Made by a program: the position numbers and the translations under genes. This document shows positions 23,438 through 33,935 of a stretch of DNA of 64,000 bases, piece after piece. The stretch is taken from NCBI GenBank assembly GCA_963556195.1, contig OY744525.1:42231576-42295575 (forward strand). The letters run 5' to 3'. Under the pieces are notes generated by a model, which saw only the letters and a program-made list of their open reading frames with translations, had not been told where the DNA came from and did no database searches. How positions within the stretch are numbered: the stretch's first letter is position 1; each line of letters opens with the position of its first letter. Source of the stretch: Sepiola atlantica. Taxonomy: Eukaryota; Mollusca; Cephalopoda; Sepiida; Sepiolidae.

Positions 23438-23619
23438 GGTTCTGTGAGATAGGTGGGTTAAAACCTCTCATTTTCCTTGTTCGGATAGTCTAGTGAATAA
23501 ATATAGGTTAAGTTAAAATCGTAATTGTGTCTTCCTTCATGAATATACCAGGCTATCCAAGGAAATATCTAGAGAACACTTTAGCCCTGACTCACAAAAG
23601 GAGAACATAACTTATTAAG

Positions 23620-23631
23620 TAATATACAGAG
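23620..23631. repeat. Target site duplication of U2-headed SINE, left
   Basis: TAATATACAGAG, identical to 23,973-23,984. Confidence 0.9.
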
Positions 23632-23972
23632 TATTGATTTACTCCTCTCCAGGAGTTAGGCACAAGGCCAGTTTTTATCTTACTCCCACAAGTAAGATGT
23701 GACCCAAGGTCGGGTCGGGAAAGTGGGGTTTAAAATTTGCCTGGGCAGCCCCGTCGGCATTCCCCGGTAGAGGCGCCTCAGGCAGTAAGCAATAAACTTA
23801 CTCTTCCCCAAAGAGGGGAGGCGAAGCCTGGGAGGGTGGACCTCCTAAAACTGCACAGGACAGACCCATAGACCAGCGTAAATCAAGCCCCGAAGGCCAA
23901 GACAATACCAGTCTATGGGGTGCAGTAGCCATCGGAACAGATACTACACTTTGATCTTAGCCAAAAGGCCAA
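23632..23972 (-). mobile_element. U2-headed SINE, subfamily A, 341 bp
   Basis: On the minus strand the element begins with GGCCTTTTGGCTAAGATC followed by AAAGTGTAGTATCTGTTC. This reproduces the 5' region of U2 snRNA (from GGCCUUUUGGCUAAGAUC, with one extra A) but lacks the rest of U2. The body that follows is unrelated to U2 and ends with GGAGTAAATCAATA without a poly(A). Perfect 12-bp flanking duplications show that it inserted as one unit by target-primed retrotransposition. It closely matches 56,193-56,561. An snRNA-derived SINE head is rare; most SINE heads come from tRNA, 7SL or 5S rRNA. Confidence 0.9.
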
Positions 23973-23984
23973 TAATATACAGAG
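23973..23984. repeat. Target site duplication of U2-headed SINE, right
   Basis: TAATATACAGAG, identical to 23,620-23,631. Confidence 0.9.
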
Positions 23985-24930
23985 TAGCCCCCTCCCCAAA
24001 TATGAGCCATATTTTTAATAAGTGAGCAATTACTTTAATATTCTCAAGCTCATTCAAGAGAAAATTTCGATGTCGTCAATATCTCATGTGTGTCAGAGTT
24101 ATTTAAAATTTTGCACATCATATAAAGGTGTGCTTGCAACACAGAGGTGCACATTTAGTGCCTATCATTAAACAGCGATAAAACAAAGAATATTGGACAT
24201 TCATGATTGAAACTTGGTGAGCAAGTCAGGCATAGACTGAAGTTTTATTTGTACCAAATATGGTTGCATTGCACAAAGGATTGGGAGTTTTATTAATGAT
24301 TCGATGGGTGGCAGTTTTTTTGGGGGGAGTCTCGGTTTTGATCAACAAATGTCAAATATTTTTAATATTCATTTATTAACTCAATTTCGCAACAACCACC
24401 GGCCAGTTTGGTTGTATCATAAATTTTAAGGAGTTTTAAGTATAATTTCTGTATCCAGGTATTCGTGGGGAAAGAAGCCCTATAGGTCAGCATGTGCCTC
24501 TTGACAACTGTTTTAACTTCACTATTTAAAAACTATCCTCTCTTATATATAAAATAAAGTAATTTTTTCTTGTATCTTCGACTTAAATAGCCGATTTTTT
24601 ATACAACGTATATAATTAAATCTGTTTTACAAGTCAATTAAGCCAAATATTGGTCTGTGTTTTCAAAAAAGGAAAAAACATGTATTTCCAATCGATTTAG
24701 AAAATGTTATATTTAATCTTGTTCGATATTTTGTTTTTGATTAGTGATAAAAAAAGGAAGGTGGGTTTACTCTCCCACTCAGATCTCCTACTCTCACCCA
24801 TGACCATCTGAACAAATTTAATGAGACATATTTTGCGAGATTCACTGGTATTAAATCATATTTCAAGCGTTTTCATTAGCTTAAATGTTGATGATGCCAT
24901 CTAAAATGGCTGATCTAAAGAGTTGTAGAT

Positions 24931-24984
<54 letters not shown>

Positions 24985-25500
24985 TTACCGGCATTCCAAA
25001 TAAACATATTTTTACCATGTAAACATACCCCTTAGATTAAAAAAACAATTTATCATAAAATATGATGCTCAGCCAATCGCAATTTATTATTTCTCATTCT
25101 TGTTTACTCATTAATATAACTATCTAGCCTTAGTCGTGCAACTATTCTAAAAAAAGGAAAACACAATGTAACACTTATCCTTTACCCAAAGGTAAATCCA
25201 AATATATTTCTTTTGTAAATACGTTTGTGCTTTGATTTATAAATATTTAACAGAATTCTTAACACTGGCAATATGGAAAAGAACCTATATTATAAATCCG
25301 TATTTCTTATAATACAAGACATTTTGAAAGAAAATTAAAAGTAACAAACTACACATTTTCAGAAATTGTTATGCAACTTAAAAATCTTATGTTTGAATCA
25401 GTAAAATTACAAAAAACAGTCAGTTATCACATAATTGATAAAGATAACTTACAAAAATTATTTGATATGTCTTTAAATAATTGTTCAAGGAATATTGTAC
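23985..25500. other. No recognised gene; (GA)n at 24,932-24,986
   Basis: AT-rich sequence with a (GA)n microsatellite. No domain is seen. Confidence 0.45.
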
Positions 25501-25534
25501 ATGTTGTCCCAAAGAAATGCTGTATGCCGATTAT

Positions 25535-26330
25535 TTAGTACTTGTTTTTGAGACAATGGAAAGTTTGGCGGAATGCTATGGAAAGTAAAGGTCTGAGAGT
25601 GAATGTTACTGGGACCAAATTGATGATCAGTGTTGGAAAACCTTCAGAAAGAGGAAAGTTCCCCTGCTCATTTTGTGGAAATAGAGTTGGGTGCAACTTA
25701 ATTTTTGTAACCATTGGGTACACAAGAAGTGCAGTGGAATTACTAGTAGATTGGAAGATGATAACCCGTTTGTGTGCAAGAAAATGAAGATGGATGAGAA
25801 CTCAGATGTGGAGAACATATTTGAATGGCTAAGCTATTGAGATTGTTCAGAAGTTTTGTTATCTTGGTGATACGATTGGAGCACAGGGAGGAGCAGGTGC
25901 TAGTATAATTGCAGGAGTTAGGGGGTAGATTGATCAAGACCAAGGGAAGAGTCTATCAGGCATGTGTATGAAGTGTGACCTGGTCATGTGTTGCACGGAG
26001 AGAAATGATATGAGAATTATACGATAAATGTGTATTGTGTAATGTAAGTCTTTTTAATAAAGGTCGAGATCTGATGACCCCCAGAGAAAGATTAAATCTA
26101 GACAGTATAGGGAGATATGTGCAGAAAAGGAAATTTCGTTGGTATGGTCATGCTGAAAGAATGAATGAAAGTTCATGGGTTAGTAGATATAGAGCAGTTG
26201 GGGTATCAGGGTCAGTTAGTAGGAGAAGGCCGAAGAAAACATGGAAAGAAGTGGTAAGAATGGACTTGAAAGATAGAGGGATAAATAAGACCTGGCCAGA
26301 GGTTAGTTTGGAAGTCAATTTCTGAAACTA
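25535..26330 (+). pseudogene. LINE C-terminal third with zinc-knuckle-like linker
   Basis: Best-preserved LINE relic in the window. In order: MESKGLRVNVTGTKLMIS (end of the reverse transcriptase core), KFPCSFCGNRVGCN (first half of a C-x2-C zinc motif), then with frameshifts KFCYLGDTIGAQ, VYQACV and WSCVAR-like words, MCNVSLF, and finally IGRYVQKRKFRWYGHAERMN (two residues before ESSW) and SRRRPKKTWKEVVRMDLKDR. Shares its ending with 1.7-2.1 kb and 41.6-41.9 kb (both minus). The catalytic N-terminal part is missing. The final frame (26,035-26,325) is open but only because the copy is relatively young. Confidence 0.85.
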
Positions 26331-26378
26331 AAAGCCATCTGACACATGGCAGTATGTAAAATGGACATTAAACCGAGT

Positions 26379-26434
<56 letters not shown>
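26379..26434. repeat. (ATG)n microsatellite at LINE 3' end
   Basis: About 19 ATG/GAT units directly follow the LINE 3' end, consistent with a simple-repeat tail of this LINE family. Confidence 0.95.
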
Positions 26435-26437
<3 letters not shown>

Positions 26438-26541
26438 TGAGAGAGAATGGCACTCGGTGTAATGGGGTGTGTAGAATGAACGAGATTATAGATATGTATA
26501 TATATATAGATATATATATATATATATCCCCCTCTCTCTCT

Positions 26542-26559
<18 letters not shown>

Positions 26560-26583
<24 letters not shown>

Positions 26584-26914
26584 AATATTTGTTTTGTTTA
26601 TTATACGTTTCATCCTTTATAATCGGGACTCATCAGCATAGAGATATGACTATTCACTACTGGTCATGCGATTCCGAGTATTTTACAACTCAAATCTCGA
26701 CATCTAAAAGCTGAATAGTGAATAAACTGATAATTTTAACACTTTATCCGGCGGCTTGAGGTCATAACAGCGTTCGACTTAATGAAAGGAACGATGCATT
26801 TATAGCTAGCGACGTCATGCTGTGTTAATACTACACTTACAGTGCCCATCTAGACGGGTTTTCTAGGAGCTACAAATAATAAATATTTGTTTTGTTTATT
26901 AGCTATGTCGGGAC

Positions 26915-26918
<4 letters not shown>
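26560..26918 (-). mobile_element. Hammerhead element (retrozyme-like), copy 3
   Basis: Minus-strand homologue of 36,983-37,490. Shared words are GTAAGTGTAGTATTAACACA, GCATGACGTC, ATGCATCGTTCCTTTCATT, ATAAAGTGTTAAAAT and AGTGAATAGTCATATCTC. Both edges carry TAATAAACAAAACAAATATT, so it spans slightly more than one head-to-tail unit. It lies between (TA)n tracts at 26,540-26,580 and 26,918-27,003. A tRNA-like part remains near 26,685-26,712. Confidence 0.8.
26602..26642 (-). ncRNA. Hammerhead ribozyme, type I, decayed stem III
   Basis: Minus strand: TCTATG (stem I, 5' side), CTGATGA core, stem II GTCC with GGAT (one G-U pair), then GAAAC. Stem III and the cleavage triplet are shortened compared with 37,074-37,127 (a deletion after GAAACGTAT), so self-cleavage is unlikely. 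Confidence 0.75.
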
Positions 26919-26988
<70 letters not shown>

Positions 26989-27007
26989 GTATATATATAT
27001 ATATCCT

Positions 27008-27069
<62 letters not shown>

Positions 27070-27070
27070 T

Positions 27071-27143
<73 letters not shown>
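26919..27143. repeat. (TA)n, (CT)n and (GATA)n compound microsatellite
   Basis: (TA)n to about 27,003, (CT)n to 27,030, (TA)n, (GA)n, then about 17 GATA units (27,070-27,142). Confidence 0.97.
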
Positions 27144-27595
27144 GATTATCTTAGCCACGATCCCGTACAATGCTTGGTAGTTCTTCTAGTCTACAATAAA
27201 AAAAATATTTTAAAAAAAGCATAAAAAATGGTGATGTTATTTTAAGTCAAACATCCAAAGATAAAACAAGTTTACTACCCCAATCGCAATTTTCTATTTC
27301 TATTTTCTCATCTATGAAACAATAAGCATGCGCAGTCCTAATTAGCAAACATCCCTTTCGGCACTTTCGTAAAGAATCTTAAGAATGAGTTTCTTATATC
27401 GAAATCAATCGTATTAGATACTTGAGAATATTAAAGCTGTCATCATCAGCTGAGTCGGCCTTCTTCATTTAGTTATTCAAGAACCTATTAAATCCTTTGT
27501 CAACCCCGGAAGCATTTTCACTCATTTCTGAAATCTAAATAATGCAAAAAAATATTCGCATTCAAGTAAACAAGCCTGCTTTGAAATTTATCTCT
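27144..27595. other. No recognised gene
   Basis: AT-rich sequence without a domain or tandem repeat. Confidence 0.45.
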
Positions 27596-27596
27596 T

Positions 27597-28436
27597 TTTA
27601 GACGTATCCTAGCCTCACTGTGAAAGGCTTCGTCCGTCCATTTGCCGCTTTGTCAAGCTTAAGTTTGAAATAGTTTGCTAAACACTCAGATTGTATGAAT
27701 TCATCTGATTTTAAATGATGCACCCATGCACCTTTGTAAGAGACTTCGTCTGTCGGTCGATCTGTCACTTAAATTTGAAATAAAAGTTTTGTTGGTCTGT
27801 CATGCTTAAATTTTAAATAGCATTTTCGCTGGTCTGTCATGCTTAAGTTTGAAATAGTATTTTTATAGGTCTGTCACACTTAGGTTTGAAATAGTATTTT
27901 TATTGTTTAGTCAGGCTTACGTTTGAAATAGCATTTTCACTGGTCTGTCATACTTACGTTTGTAAATAGTATTTTCATCGGTCTATCATGCGTAAGTTTA
28001 AAATAAAATTTCGTTGGTCTGTTATGTAAAAGTTTGAAATAGCATTTTTATTGGTTTGTCACGCTTAGGTTTGAAATAACAGTTTCATTGGTCTGTTATG
28101 CTTAAGTTTTAAATAGTATTTTGATTGGTTAGTCATGCTTAAGTTTGAAATAGTATTTTCGTCGGTCAATCATGCTTACGTTTGAAATAGCATTTTCACT
28201 GGTCTGTCATACTTACGTTTGTAAATAGTATTTTCATCGGTCTATCATGCGTAAGTTTAAAATAAAATTTCGTTGGTCTGTTATGCTTAAGTTTGAAATA
28301 GCATTTTCATTGGTCTGTCATGCTTAGGTTCGAAATAGAATAAATAATGTTTTTCCTTTCAGTCTGTCATACTTAAGTTTAGAACAGCATTTTCGTCGCT
28401 GACCTTGCAGAGTAAATAGACGCATCTTAAGTCTCT
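27597..28436 (+). repeat. 37-bp satellite element, copy B
   Basis: About 19 monomers of 37 bp (words GAAATAGCATTTTCATTGGT and CTGTCATGCTTAAGTTT). A leader resembling AGACGTATCC...GGCTTCGTCCGTCC opens it and GACGCATCTTAAG closes it (28,419-28,431). A 259-bp block (7 units) is duplicated inside: the run beginning CACTGGTCTGTCATACTTAC at about 27,936 recurs at about 28,197. Confidence 0.9.
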
Positions 28437-29185
28437 ATCCGTTCTTGTAGTCAAGATTTCTGAAGAAGGGGAAAATTTTCATATCAAGCAAAGCTTAATA
28501 CAATTGTGTCAGCGTGAAGTTATCAAACACCTGAGGTTCACACCTAAAGGTCATTTGTGTTTGTTTAGTTTGTGTTTATTTGTGTGTGGGGGGGGGGGGG
28601 GAGGGATACAAACAATTATCAATCCTTTTGGATCTTAACACAAGTGGAATGTCATAGTTCTATTAAATAAATATGAAGAGAGGGAGTTGTGTAATGGAAA
28701 AGAGATTGACACAAGGAACGAAGAAAATTGGAATGATTGGAGAAAGAGTTTGCTTAATGATTGCGGATTCATTATTAAGTGGTGAATGGTGGTTTTCAAA
28801 GTGGGTAAAGGTAAAAACAAAGAATCTATTTTATAATTGATAAGATTTCGTCTGTTTCTATGTCACTTATAAGCTCCAAAACTACCAGATAGAAATTTGG
28901 CATAAAGTATCTTTGAAATATCAGGTGTGTTACGAACGTTAACAATGTTGATACTACTATTACTACTACTACTACTACTACTACTACTACCAAAATAGGC
29001 TAAACACTTACAGGCTCTAAAACTACTGGGCAGAATAGCTCTAAATTTGGTTTAAAGCATCCTTTTAGCATTATCTCTGAATTAATCCAATTTGTTCTTA
29101 ACATTTTCTCGTTCTATTTTTAACAAAATCAGACAAATTTGCCTATTGATTATTTTATTTCATTTTTCAATAATTCTGACTAGCA
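28437..29185. other. No gene; (TAC)n at 28,954-28,990
   Basis: Two diverged copies of a phrase like GCTC(C/T)AAAACTAC occur on each side of the TAC tract. A G-rich run lies at about 28,588-28,601. Confidence 0.5.
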
Positions 29186-29580
29186 AACATATGTTCGTTA
29201 TGGTCGCATAATTTTGCCAGTATATACGATGAACGAACATATATGACACTGCCCTCCCTCAAAAGGAGAAGGTAATACCTGGGAGGATGGTATTATGACG
29301 AACAAACATATACTACACTAACTCTCCAAAAGGAGGAGGTAATGCCTGAAAAGATGATCTCATGACAACAGAACAGATACTACACTATCCCCCCCCCTAA
29401 AGAACTGTCATGCCCCCTCCCCAAAAAAGGAGGTAATGTCTGGGAGGATGGTATAATGACTACAGCACAGATCCTATACTACCCCCCCTACATACACACC
29501 TGAATTGAGCATTGAAAGATACCAAGTTTCGGCTTTCTCCATTATTAATAGAAGTAATAGGTTTCAGACAAAATGCAAGA
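29186..29580 (+). repeat. U2-motif tandem repeat, about 3 units of 70-75 bp
   Basis: Units combine AAAAGGAGGAGGTAATG, GGGAGGATGGTAT and ATGAC with (A)ACAGAACAGATACTACACT. The last word contains the reverse complement of U2 snRNA AGTGTAGTATCTGTTC. The whole region is a diverged homologue of 15,380-15,600 and 18,950-19,170, including TTTCGGCTT and AATAGAAGTAATAG of the 61-bp minisatellite at the right end. Confidence 0.75.
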
Positions 29581-29618
29581 GTTGACGTTTTTCATGAAAG
29601 AACACCAAAGTGTATATA

Positions 29619-30271
29619 TACCGGATGTTTGAACATATAGGAAAAGTTTCTTTTAATTTGTAAAAAAATGATAAATTGATGTTTTATGGCAGTCAGTTGA
29701 AGTATAAAAAAGTTCAAACCAAATAGTTCTATTGAGTTTTTGAAGACCTTATTCGGAAAAAGAGTGTGATCTCCAGAGGATGTGAGACAAGTTGAACATC
29801 TTGCTACCCGACGTCACACCAGTGGACTTATGTTTTGAATACTCGTCGAAAGTCAGAGAATTCCACCACCAGCAACCTAGAAGACTTGAAGGACTTCAAA
29901 GTCCCATTGAAGAAGAACACACAAGTTTCACGTGTGAGCACCTGAATAACGCTGTGACTCTTATGTTGAGTCGATGCTGAGAATATGTTGTAAAATTATG
30001 TAAACCATGATTTTTTGTTTTGTTTAATATATACACTTTAAACAACCACTACCCTTTCCCATAGGCTCACCATGCACCTGATAAATTTTAGTTCAATTTA
30101 CCAGCACCGAGTGTCAAAGGGAAGCATAAACCTTGATTTTTTTTTTGTTTAATCCATACATTTTTGTAAACATTTTGACAAGTACTTCACGGTTATATTT
30201 ATCAAATAAATTAAATCAAAATAAAATTTAAGCGTTAAAAACATTTATCATTCGTTTTGAAACACCCTGTA
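29619..30271 (+). mobile_element. Tc1/mariner-type element, deletion derivative (653 bp)
   Basis: The right end GTTTTGAAACACCCTGTA (30,254-30,271) is a classic mariner-type terminal repeat. The left end TACCGGATGTTTGAAC (29,619-29,634) is its diverged partner. A transposase remnant lies inside. About half of a normal element of this kind is present. Confidence 0.65.
29792..29983 (+). pseudogene. Mariner-like transposase C-terminal fragment
   Basis: The frame reads LPDVTPVDLCFEYSSKV, then RRLEGLQSPIEEEHTSFTCE and HLNNAVTLMLSRC. It fits the end of DD34/35(D/E)-type mariner transposases, P-D-L-T-P-x-D-(F) followed by a helix with L-E-x-L and a final helix of the type NAV..ML.RC. The W-G residues expected after the catalytic Asp are changed and the rest is missing. 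Confidence 0.6.
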
Positions 30272-30429
30272 CCACTTTACGCCCCTTTACGAAGATTAAA
30301 ATCAAGATATAATGATACTAAACCTTATGTTTAGAATCCTTATTCTAATTTTTATCAAAATTCATTACATGATTTTACTTCTAGAAAATGTCTAAAATGT
30401 AAAGCTTAAGCTTAAGAGGTCTTAAGAAG

Positions 30430-30850
30430 AAATTGAAATTGAGGAAATCGTGCTTAATTGGTGTCTAATGACTACATATAAAGTTCAATGCAAATCTGAA
30501 ATATTTAAATTTTCAAATGCGAAATTGTACCCATATTATGCTCCTTAAATGCATCAAAGAAACTGTAATTTGAGGAATATTTATTGATTGCTGTCTAACA
30601 CCTATTGTAAACATTTCACAAAAATCTGAGCTATCTAAATTTTCAGGAAGGGCTTCCACTTTTTTACCCTATTTGCATAAAACTAAATTAAACAAAATAT
30701 AGCCCACCTTTGGACCTCTTACATCTAGCAGCTGTGTTCCAAAATTCATAATTATCGGTTAATTAGTTTAGGACTGAATCCTGTACATAAAAATGCATAA
30801 ACATATAAACATATAAACATGCCTAACTTTATATAGATAGAGATAATTGT
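30430..30850 (-). mobile_element. Dispersed repeat G, copy 1
   Basis: In reverse it shares the layout and words of 49,570-49,890 and 62,765-63,100: GTTAGGCATGTTTATATG, CAGGATTCA, CTAAACTAATTAA, AATTTTGGAACACAGCTG and a weak ATTTTAAAGG-type end. Non-coding. Confidence 0.6.
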
Positions 30851-31410
30851 ATTTTGTTTGCTTAGAGGACAAGGAGGCAATAGAGTTCTAGGTAGAGATA
30901 AACATAGATAGTTGCTTCTCACCCATTTTAATGTAGTTATCTATTAAATGAAATATTGATTCGGATATTTGCAAAGAAACAAACATAAAAACAAACGGTT
31001 TTCCTTTGCTTCAGAGAATCATATTTCACACGGTTGTGTGTACACGTGTATGTAGGAGATTGCATTGAGTGCGTTTAATGGGTGAGAAACCAAGAAATTT
31101 GACTGGTGTTTTTTTTTTCAACGCCCCATTTGGGTGGGAGGGCTTATTTCTTTGAACCTGCTAAGTAAGGCAGATAATTAACAGTGTTCAAAGTGCATGA
31201 TCAATGCAAATCTCATGATCTGCAAAGCAATTCTCTTTATATCTCATTATTAAACCTGCCTTCATAAATCACTTCACTTGGACACGTGACATGATCGATT
31301 CAATTAGATTAGATAAATGGCGGCATGTAAACTTTTTTTTAATGAATATGCGTATGTTCCATTTGATTCTCCATGGATGGATGGTTGGTTGTTGGGTTTT
31401 ATGACATGTC
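30851..31410. other. No recognised gene
   Basis: No domain, RNA or repeat is recognised apart from short T runs. Confidence 0.4.
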
Positions 31411-31414
31411 AACC

Positions 31415-31912
31415 GTCATTATTTGGATTATTCAGACCAATTTTATATTATTTGGGATTATTCAAACTACTTTTATAATATTTGGATTATTCAAACTACT
31501 TTTATGATATTTGGATTATTTGGACTACTTTATATTATTTGGATTATTCCGACTACTTTATATTATTTGGATTATTTCGACTACTTGTATATTATTTGGA
31601 TTATTCGAACTACTTTTATATTATTTGGATTATTCGAACTACTTTTATATTATTTGGATTATTTCGACTACTTTTATACTATTTGAATTATTCGAACTAC
31701 TTTTATATTATTTGGATTATTCCGACTACTTTATATTATTTGGATTATTTCGACTACTTGTATATTATTTGGATTATTCGAACTACTTTTATATTATTTG
31801 GATTATTTCGACTACTTTTATACTATTTGGATTATTTGAACTACTTTTATATTATTTGAATTATTCAAACTACTGTTATATTATTTGGATTATTCGGACT
31901 ACTTTTCTCATC
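31415..31912 (+). repeat. 28/29-bp minisatellite, about 17 units
   Basis: The unit joins ATTATTTGGATTATTCGAAC and TACTTTTAT. The final unit runs into CTACTTTTCTCATCTTGGAT, the same junction seen (in reverse) in a dispersed element at 33.39 and 33.89 kb and at 55.7 kb. The frames over it are repeat shadows. Confidence 0.95.
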
Positions 31913-32245
31913 TTGGATGTAATCTTTGACCTTCATACTCGGGAATCTTTATGTTGAACTGGGGAATCTGTACGGAATTTCCAATAGAACCCGTTACTTA
32001 ATCCACTGGAGTAGATTGCTCTCATTCTCTCAACCATGATTGGGTAGAAGTTTGAAGTAATTCACAATTGTATTCTTAGTGTCGCCCATAATGAGGATTG
32101 AACCTTTAACCTCTAGAAGACTGTCACTTCGAACTGATTATTACTTAGCACTTTTATCTGCTGTTTCACAGGTTGTTGCAGACAATTCTAATATGCATTT
32201 TAGGGATCTTAAACCTATTCTATTCTTGATTTTAGAGGTGTAGTC
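31913..32245 (-). mobile_element. Possible Penelope-type terminal sequence
   Basis: In reverse the stretch contains GAGGTTAAAGGTTCAATCCT (32,094-32,113) and CAAGATGAGAAAAGTAGTCC (31,898-31,917), matching the words around 33,838-33,905. No coding part. Confidence 0.4.
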
Positions 32246-32251
32246 TTACTA

Positions 32252-33282
32252 CTTATTACCACTTATTACTACCTATTACTACTTATTACTACCTATTACT
32301 GCTTATTACTACTTATTACCACTTATTACTACCTATTACTACTTATTACTACCTATTACTTCTTATTACTACTTATTACCACTTATTACTACTTAGTACT
32401 ACTTATTACTACTTATTACTACTTATTACTACTTATTACCACTTAGTACTACTTATTACTACTTATTACCACTTATTACCACTTATTACCATTTATTACT
32501 ACTTATTACTACTTATTACCACTTATTACCACTTATTACTCCTTATTACCACTTATTACTACTTATTACTACTTATTACCACTTATTACTACTTATTACT
32601 ACTTATTACCACTTATTACCACTTATTACTACTTATTACTCCTTATTATCACTTATTACAACTTATTACTACTTATTACCACTTATCACTACTTATTACT
32701 CCTTATTACTATTTATTACTACTTATTACTACTTATTGCCACTTATTACTACTTATTACTACTTATTACTACTTATTACCACTTATTACTACTTATTACT
32801 TCTTATTACTACTTATTACTACTTATTACCACTTATTACCACTTATTACTACTTATTACTTCTTATTACTACTTATTACTACTTATTACTACTTATTACC
32901 ACTTATTACTACTTATTACTTCTTATTACTACTTATTACTACTTATTACAACTTATTACTACTTATTACCACTTATCACTACTTATTACTCCTTATTACT
33001 ATTTATTACTACTTATTACTACTTATTGCCACTTATTACTACTTATTACTACTTATTACTACTTATTACCACTTATTACTACTTATTACTTCTTATTACT
33101 ACTTATTACTACTTATTACCACTTATTACCACTTATTACTACTTATTACTTCTTATTACTACTTATTACTACTTATTACTACTTATTACCACTTATTACT
33201 ACTTATTACTTCTTATTACTACTTATTACCACTTATTACTACTTATTACTTCTTATTACTACTTATTACCACTTATTACTAT
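32252..33282 (+). repeat. 10-bp minisatellite, about 103 units
   Basis: The unit is ACTTATTACT with CC, AC and TC variants in the last bases. A 290-bp block is duplicated: ACTTATTACAACTTATTACT followed by ACTTATTACC and ACTTATCACT occurs at 32,651 and again at 32,941. The long frames of Leu-Ile-Thr-Tyr are shadows of the repeat. Confidence 0.97.
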
Positions 33283-33770
33283 ATGGTGGATTAAACAAAG
33301 GGTTCTGTTCAAAACTCTGTACAGAGTCTTGAGTTCAACATACGACAAAGCGCACATGAAGACCGAAAAGTTGTGAAAATAATATAAAAGATGAGAATAG
33401 TAGTCTGAATAATCAAAATAATGCAAATTATCAATCCTCATCTCCAAAATTCCAAAACATGTCAACCACTGTTGGGTCATTTCATGCCAAAATCATACAT
33501 TTCGTTAATATATTAATATTAAATATTAATTTTATTTAACGTCAATACGTAGTTAAAGCAAAATAAATTGTTTTGGACTATTAAAATAATTTCCAACGCT
33601 ATTGATAACATTTAACCATTCATTTATTTATTTTTATTATCGCTTTTTTATTATCGCTTATGTTTGAATTCATGTTTTGAAACATGACGTAAATCATAAA
33701 TCTATGACGTCATGTCAAAGCTACAAATATTTTGTCAAGGTAATGTTTTAAGCTCTATTTATAAGAAAGT
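33283..33770. other. No gene; Penelope-type words at left
   Basis: 33,390-33,430 contains AGATGAGAATAGTAGTCTGA, shared with 33,880-33,905. The rest is AT-rich. Confidence 0.45.
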
Positions 33771-33774
33771 CCAA

Positions 33775-33935
33775 ATAGGTCAGTTGGTAGACCCTCAGAC
33801 TGAAGATTCCCAAGTTCGAAAAGATGCACCTGAAGAAGGTTAAAGGTTACACCGGCCGAAACGTTTTAGAAATGACAACCAAGATGAAAATAGTAGTCTG
33901 AATAATCCAAATGATACAAGTTGTTATTTCATCCA
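33775..33935 (+). mobile_element. tRNA-like sequence followed by hammerhead-like core
   Basis: TAGGTCAGTTGGTAGACCCT (tRNA D-arm-like) is followed by CCCAAGTTCGAAAAG (B-box-like), then by CTGAAGA, a spacer and CGAAACG (33,831-33,865). The order tRNA-like then CTGANGA...CGAAAC is the same as at 36.98 and 62.6 kb, but stem II cannot be formed convincingly here. Confidence 0.45.

Noticed and set aside
23935..23972. U2 snRNA gene
   Set aside because: Only about 36 nt of the 5' region match; the Sm site and 3' stem-loops are absent and the element has its own 3' end and target duplications.
32736..33376. 198- and 116-codon frames rich in Leu-Ile-Thr-Tyr
   Set aside because: Shadows of the ACTTATTACT repeat.
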